Of a stretch of DNA of 16,645 bases, positions 13,177 through 16,645 are shown one piece after another; the first letter of the stretch is position 1; the number at the start of each line of letters is the position of its first letter. Origin of the DNA: Frankiales bacterium (GTDB taxonomy: Bacteria; Actinomycetota; Actinomycetes; Mycobacteriales; SCTD01). The translations under genes were made by a program, and so were the position numbers. Under the pieces are notes generated by a model, which was not told where the DNA came from, did no database searches, and saw only the letters and a list, made by a program, of their open reading frames with translations. Where the stretch lies: NCBI GenBank assembly GCA_025966295.1, contig JAOPVD010000131.1, positions 1-16,645 on the forward strand, written 5' to 3'.

Positions 13177-13641
13177 ATGTCCACTCTCGATGCCCTCGAC
13201 CGGGCCCTGCTGCGGCTCCTGCTCGACGAGCCCCGCCTGGGCGTGCTGGAGACCTCCCGCCGCCTCGGCGTCGCCCGCGGTACGACGCAAGCCCGGCTGA
13301 CCCGGCTGGAGCGGGCCGGCGTCCTGCGCGACTGGGCGCCGACCGTCGACCCGGCCGGGCTGGGGTTCGCGGTGACGGCCTTCACCACCCTCGAGGTGCA
13401 CCAGGGCCGCGGCATCCGGCAGATCAGCGAGCACCTGCGGTCGATCCCGGAGGTGCTCGAGGCGCACACCACGTCGGGGCAGGGCGACCTGCTGTGCCGG
13501 ATCGTGGCCCGCGACCACGCCGACCTCCAGCGGGTGCTGGACGCCATCACCAGCACCCAGCTGGTGGCCCGGACCTCGACGGTGATCAGCCTGACGAACG
13601 AGGTGCCGTACCGGGTAGCGCAGCTGCTCGACGGTCCCTGA
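13177..13641 (+). CDS. AsnC/Lrp-family regulator divergent from hppD
   Basis: This 154-residue protein has an N-terminal winged helix (LDRALLRLLLDEPRLGVLE, TSRRLGVARGTTQARLTRLE, RAGVL; residues 7-50). A RAM effector domain follows (VLEAHTTSGQGDLLCRIVAR). ATG 13177 has no clear ribosome site. It shares the QARL.RL helix and a VPYRVAQLLDG ending with the regulator at 3582-4070, suggesting paralogy. Position and orientation make it the likely controller of the hppD operon in response to tyrosine, phenylalanine or an aryl pyruvate. That role is inferred from gene order, not shown. Its last 56 nt overlap tail-to-tail with the AI-2E family gene on the other strand. Confidence 0.93.
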   Translation: MSTLDALDRALLRLLLDEPRLGVLETSRRLGVARGTTQARLTRLERAGVLRDWAPTVDPAGLGFAVTAFTTLEVHQGRGIRQISEHLRSIPEVLEAHTTSGQGDLLCRIVARDHADLQRVLDAITSTQLVARTSTVISLTNEVPYRVAQLLDGP

Positions 13642-14722
13642 CCGGGCGCCGGTCCTCGCCGACGGTGGGGGTCGGCTTCAGTGCGCCCCGCCTTCCGTCG
13701 TACAGGTCGCGGCCGAGCACCTGCACGATGCCGGCGACCGGGATCGCCAGCAGCGCCCCGAGGATGCCGGCGAGGTCGGCGCCGATGAGGACGCTGACCA
13801 GGACGGCCAGCGGGTTGATGTCGACGGTCCGCGAGAGCACGACCGGCTGCAGCAGGTGGTTCTCGAGCTGCTGGTAGACCACGAAGAAGACGATCGTGAT
13901 GACGCCGGCCGGGATCGAGTGCAGGAACGCCACGGCCGTGGCGACGACCGCACCCAGGGTGGCGCCCACGAGCGGCAGCAGGTCGGCCAGCCCGACGAAC
14001 ACCGCGATGACGCCGGCGTAGGGCACGCCCAGCACCACCAGCGTGAGGAAGGTCAGCGTCCCGCAGATCACCGAGATGACCAGGTTGCCGGCCATGTAAC
14101 CGGTCACCGCCCGCGCGCAGTCCCGGCCCACCCGCTCGGCCCGGGTGCGGCCCGGCTCGCCGAGCAGGCCCAGCGCGCCGGCGAGCAGCCGGGGTCCCTC
14201 CAGCACCATGAGGTAGGTGAGCACCAGGATGCTCAGCGCCGCGGCCACCGTGTTGGCGATGACCGCCAGGACGTGCGCCGCGCTGCTGCCCAGCCCGGTG
14301 ACGCTGTCGCGCAGCTGCTGCTGGTTGCGGGCGGCCAGCTCGTCGAGGTGGAAGCGGGTCACCAGATGCCCCACCGGGCCCTTGCCCTCGCGGGCCTGCG
14401 CGATGTAGTCCGGCAGCTGGCTGGCGAACTCCCTGCCCTGGTTGACGAGCGGCGCGACCAGCAGCACGACCACCCCGATGATGACGGCGACCAGCACCAC
14501 GAACACCAGCAGGGTGGCCAGCGACCGGCGCATCCCGGTGCGGTGCTCGACGGTTCCGACGACCGGCCAGACGCAGGTGGCGAGGAACGCGGAGACGACC
14601 AGCCACACCAGCACCCGCTGCACCTGCATGACGAACACCACGGCCACGACGGTGGCCAGCACCATCGCGATGGTAACGACGATGGTCCGGACGGGGACCG
14701 GCTGGCGGCCGGGAGCGGTCAT
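13586..14722 (-). CDS. AI-2E family (UPF0118) membrane transporter
   Basis: This 378-residue polytopic inner-membrane protein has about eight predicted hydrophobic segments. Three are at the N-terminus (about residues 12-32, 36-56, 66-90). A soluble central region (VNQGREFASQLPDYIAQARE) follows, then the C-terminal membrane block. Family-typical motifs are DLLPLVGATLGA, YQQLENHLLQPVVLS and GADLAGILGALLAIPVAG. Members are permease-like proteins; some are proposed to export the AI-2 signal, others act in sodium/proton exchange, and the substrate here is unknown. The C-terminal ~35 residues are polar, Arg-rich and outside the usual domain. They are encoded where the gene runs 56 nt into the 3' end of the opposing AsnC-type gene. 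The start ATG 14722 is 42 nt after the argA stop on the same strand, so co-transcription with argA is possible. No strong ribosome site. Confidence 0.9.
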   Translation of the reverse strand: MTAPGRQPVPVRTIVVTIAMVLATVVAVVFVMQVQRVLVWLVVSAFLATCVWPVVGTVEHRTGMRRSLATLLVFVVLVAVIIGVVVLLVAPLVNQGREFASQLPDYIAQAREGKGPVGHLVTRFHLDELAARNQQQLRDSVTGLGSSAAHVLAVIANTVAAALSILVLTYLMVLEGPRLLAGALGLLGEPGRTRAERVGRDCARAVTGYMAGNLVISVICGTLTFLTLVVLGVPYAGVIAVFVGLADLLPLVGATLGAVVATAVAFLHSIPAGVITIVFFVVYQQLENHLLQPVVLSRTVDINPLAVLVSVLIGADLAGILGALLAIPVAGIVQVLGRDLYDGRRGALKPTPTVGEDRRPVRDRRAAALPGTAPRSSG

Positions 14723-14764
14723 GCCCCGGCGGTGCCCGGTGCGGGGCGACTGACCCGCGGGAGG

Positions 14765-15259
14765 TCAGGACAGCTCGAGCAGCATCCGGGTGTTGCCCAG
14801 GATGTTGGGCTTGACCCGCTCGAGGTCCAGAAACTCCGCGACGCCCTCGTCGAACGACAGCCGCAGCTCGGCGTAGACCTCCGGCTCGACCGGCGTGCCG
14901 TCGATCTCGACGAAGCCGTGCCGGGCGAAGAACTCGGTCTCGAAGGTCAGGCAGAACAACCGCTGCAGCCCCAGCTCGTGGGCGTCGGCGATGAGCTGCT
15001 CGAGCACCGCGTGACCGGCCCCGGTGCCGCGCCGCTCCGGTGCGACGGCGACCGTGCGGACCTCGCCGAGGTCGCGCCAGAGCACGTGCAGCGCCCCGCA
15101 GCCCACCAACTGGTCGCCCTCGACAGCCACCCGGAACTCCTGCACGTCCTCGTACAGCGCGACCGTCGCCTTGTCGAGCAGCCGGCCGTCGCCGCGGTAG
15201 TGGTCGACGAGGGTGCGGATGGCGAGCACGTCGGCTGTCCGGGCGCGGCGCACATGCAT
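14765..15259 (-). CDS. argA: N-acetylglutamate synthase, short actinobacterial type (GNAT)
   Basis: This 164-residue GNAT acetyltransferase catalyses acetyl-CoA plus glutamate to N-acetylglutamate, the first step of arginine synthesis. The acetyl-CoA loop is RRGTGAG (76-82) after EVRTVAVAPE. LLDKATVALYEDVQEF (28-42), CGALHVLW, FCLTFETEFFARHGFVEID and the C-terminal VKPNILGNTRMLL closely resemble what I know of the single-domain ArgA of mycobacteria and streptomycetes. It lacks the amino-acid-kinase regulatory domain of enterobacterial ArgA. The start is ATG 15259. The frame is open to 15349, but that extension is only translated palindrome and proline/glycine-rich linker. No Shine-Dalgarno is seen; CATCCT lies 7 nt upstream, compatible with leaderless expression. 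A copy of the family 1 palindrome ends 55 nt before the start. Confidence 0.9.
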   Translation of the reverse strand: MHVRRARTADVLAIRTLVDHYRGDGRLLDKATVALYEDVQEFRVAVEGDQLVGCGALHVLWRDLGEVRTVAVAPERRGTGAGHAVLEQLIADAHELGLQRLFCLTFETEFFARHGFVEIDGTPVEPEVYAELRLSFDEGVAEFLDLERVKPNILGNTRMLLELS

Positions 15260-15266
15260 GGCGCAC

Positions 15267-15272
15267 AGGATG
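15267..15272 (-). promoter_or_regulatory. Candidate -10 element for leaderless argA
   Basis: On the minus strand CATCCT ends 7 nt before the argA ATG. It matches TANNNT except at the first base and would put the transcript start at the start codon. Pattern match only. Confidence 0.3.
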
Positions 15273-15311
15273 CCCGACCGCCCGCGGGACGCACCGCCCC
15301 CGCCCCCCCTC

Positions 15312-15384
15312 CCCGGTGATCCACGGAACCAGCGCCCACGTTTGGGCACCGCAAACGGGGGCGCCAGTTCCGTGGATCACCGGG
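15312..15384 (-). repeat. Long palindromic repeat, family 1, copy B
   Basis: The arms 15315-15343 and 15353-15381 match 26 of 29 positions around a 9-nt loop, extended by three further G-C pairs on the flanks. Read on the minus strand it aligns with copy A (3458-3529) including its asymmetries: CCCCCGTTT on the distal arm and AAACGTGGGCGC on the proximal arm. It lies in the divergent argA/GGDEF region, 55 nt before the argA start and 87 nt before the GGDEF start. Confidence 0.9.
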
Positions 15385-15391
15385 CGGTGGC

Positions 15392-15405
15392 GGTGACACA
15401 TCACC
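15392..15405. promoter_or_regulatory. Small dyad upstream of the GGDEF gene
   Basis: GGTGA-CACA-TCACC is a perfect 5-bp inverted repeat with a 4-nt centre, 63 nt before the GTG of the diguanylate cyclase. It could be a regulator site. It is short enough to be chance. Confidence 0.25.
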
Positions 15406-15468
15406 CGATCTGGTCATGTGACAGGCGGCGGCGACGGCGATGCTGGTTGCAGTGACCGGAGTGCAGGG

Positions 15469-16645
15469 GTGACACGGGGCTGGCGCGACCGGGCCCGCGC
15501 TCTGCCGTACCTCCAGGCGACCCCGGCGCTGCGGCTGTGGCTGCTGGCGCTGGTCGTCGGTGCCGTGGGCGTGAGCGTGCCCGAGGGAGGCGCCGTACCC
15601 GGCTCGGACCTGGCGGTCCTCGCGGCCCTTTCGCTGCTCGCAGCCGCCGACGTCGAGCTGGGCCGGCGGGCGGAGGGCGGCCGGGTCACCGGCCAGCGCC
15701 CGCACAAGGGGTTGTCGGCCTGGCCGTTCGCCGCCGTGCTGCTGTGCGCCAGCCCGGCCGCGGCGCTGGTGACCGTGCCGGTCTACGCCTACGCCCGCTG
15801 GCGCGGGCTGCGGGTGCCGCTGTTCAAGTGGGTCGGCTCCGGCGCGATCGTGACGATCGCCGCGGCGGTCTGCCACCCGCTGCTGCCGTCGCTGGTCGAC
15901 CCCGGGCCGGCGGCGGTGCTGGAGCTGCTGGCGGCGGCCACCGTGTTTCTCGCCGTCGAGGCCGTGCTGTTCGCCGGCTGCGCCGCCGCCGGCGAGCCGT
16001 CCGACGAGCAGTGGCTCAAGGACCAGCTGCGGTCGCGGGCCTTCTACACCGGCGAGTTCCTGGTGCTGTGCCAGGCCACGGTGGTCGCGGTGCTCTGGGC
16101 CGCCACGCCGGCCCTCGTGCTGGTGCTGCTGCCCACCTACGCCGGGCTGCAGCGGGCGTTGCTGCACGCCCCGCTGCGCAAGCTGGCCGACACCGACGTG
16201 AAGACCGACGTGCTGCGCGTGCACGCGTGGGAGGCGCGGGCCGAGGCGGTCCTGGCGCGGCGCGTGCCCTTCAGCGTGGTGCTGATCGATCTCGACAACT
16301 TCAAGGCGGTCAACGACGAGTACGGCCACCTCGTCGGCGACCAGGTGCTGCGCGGCAGCGCCGACGTCCTGAAGGCCGGGCTGCGGCCGACCGACCTGCT
16401 CGGCCGGTTCGGCGGCGAGGAGTTCTGCCTGCTGCTGCCGGGGGCCGACGTCACCGAGGCCTGCGCCGTGGCGGAGCGGCTCCGCACCGCGCTCGCGCTC
16501 GACCCGGTCGCCGGCCTCCGGGTGACGGCCTCCTTCGGGGTCTACGCCAGCGAGCCGCTCGACCCCGACCGGCTGCGGGAGGCGCTCGCCCGCGCGGACC
16601 TGGCGCTGTACGTCGCCAAGGCCGAGGGTCGCAACCGGGTACGCA
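15469..16645 (+). CDS. Membrane-anchored diguanylate cyclase (GGDEF), 3'-truncated by window
   Basis: At least 392 residues are visible and the frame is still open at the window end. Residues ~20-230 contain five or six hydrophobic segments (LRLWLLALVVGAVGV, LAVLAALSLLAAA, FAAVLLCASPAAALVTV, VLELLAAATVFLAVEAVLF, VVAVLWAATPALVLVLLP). They form an uncharacterised membrane sensor of MASE-like type. The GGDEF domain follows (~241-392), with the metal-binding VLIDLDNFKAVNDEYGHLVG (271-290) and active site GGEEF (315-319). The inhibitory site RPTD (306-309) is five residues ahead, as in feedback-inhibited cyclases, and YVAKAEGRNRV lies near the domain end. The protein should make cyclic di-GMP from two GTP. 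The usual N-terminal DxLTGLxNR motif is degenerate here (TDVKTDVLRVHAW). The start GTG 15469 has GGAG at 15458-15461; an in-frame GTG at 15418 is a weaker alternative. An EAL domain could follow outside the window. Confidence 0.92.
   Translation, partial: MTRGWRDRARALPYLQATPALRLWLLALVVGAVGVSVPEGGAVPGSDLAVLAALSLLAAADVELGRRAEGGRVTGQRPHKGLSAWPFAAVLLCASPAAALVTVPVYAYARWRGLRVPLFKWVGSGAIVTIAAAVCHPLLPSLVDPGPAAVLELLAAATVFLAVEAVLFAGCAAAGEPSDEQWLKDQLRSRAFYTGEFLVLCQATVVAVLWAATPALVLVLLPTYAGLQRALLHAPLRKLADTDVKTDVLRVHAWEARAEAVLARRVPFSVVLIDLDNFKAVNDEYGHLVGDQVLRGSADVLKAGLRPTDLLGRFGGEEFCLLLPGADVTEACAVAERLRTALALDPVAGLRVTASFGVYASEPLDPDRLREALARADLALYVAKAEGRNRVR

Noticed and set aside
13856..15319. Plus-strand open frame opposite the AI-2E family gene and argA
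   Set aside because: The product is dominated by His, Asp, Gln and Arg repeats typical of antisense frames, and both minus-strand genes are supported by motifs.
15260..15349. Thirty-codon N-terminal extension of argA
   Set aside because: It would translate part of the palindrome and a Gly/Arg-rich linker. The acetyltransferase homology begins at the ATG at 15259.
15418..15468. Earlier in-frame GTG start of the GGDEF protein
   Set aside because: It adds a Gly/Asp-rich stretch without membrane or family character and has a poorer ribosome site than GTG 15469.
14947..16329. Minus-strand open frame opposite the GGDEF gene
   Set aside because: It runs through the palindrome and the divergent promoter region and opposes a clear GGDEF protein. 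No recognisable domain.

Overview
This 16.6 kb window is dense, very GC-rich DNA. Codon third positions are almost all G or C, GTG and TTG starts are frequent, and neighbouring genes often share 4-nt NTGA overlaps. The gene set (Ada/AlkA-type fusion, fused indolepyruvate ferredoxin oxidoreductase, short actinobacterial-type ArgA, paired AsnC/Lrp regulators) points to a high-GC actinobacterium. A Nocardioidaceae-like or related lineage is plausible, but this cannot be fixed from the sequence alone. No tRNA, rRNA, CRISPR array, transposase or phage gene was seen.

Layout. (1) 1-1519, plus strand: alkylation-repair pair, the 3' part of an AraC-HTH/AlkA glycosylase fusion overlapping an O6-alkylguanine-DNA methyltransferase. 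(2) 1827-3428, plus: an acyl-CoA synthetase, ending in a heptanucleotide repeat and then a large palindrome. (3) 3582-8894, plus: an AsnC/Lrp regulator, a three-domain fused 2-oxoacid (indolepyruvate-type) ferredoxin oxidoreductase, a RibD/DHFR-like reductase and a spermidine-synthase-like protein. (4) 8895-9035: two tandem copies of a second palindromic repeat between convergent genes. (5) 9036-13074, minus: a tyrosine-catabolic operon transcribed hppD, hmgA, an unnamed 234-codon gene, fahA. A second AsnC/Lrp regulator (13177-13641) is divergent from it. (6) 13586-15259, minus: an AI-2E family membrane protein and an ArgA-type N-acetylglutamate synthase. (7) 15469 to the end, plus: a membrane-anchored GGDEF diguanylate cyclase cut by the window edge.

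How it fits together. The hppD operon would take 4-hydroxyphenylpyruvate to homogentisate, maleylacetoacetate and finally fumarate plus acetoacetate. No recognisable maleylacetoacetate isomerase is present, and an uncharacterised gene sits exactly at that point in gene order. The ferredoxin oxidoreductase could draw on the same aryl-pyruvate pool by oxidative decarboxylation to aryl-acetyl-CoA. Each branch has its own AsnC-family regulator next to it. The most unusual non-coding signal is a long palindrome present twice. Both copies lie in the same orientation relative to the gene downstream and exactly 55 nt before its proposed start codon. The tandem pair at 8905-9030 is a second palindrome family.
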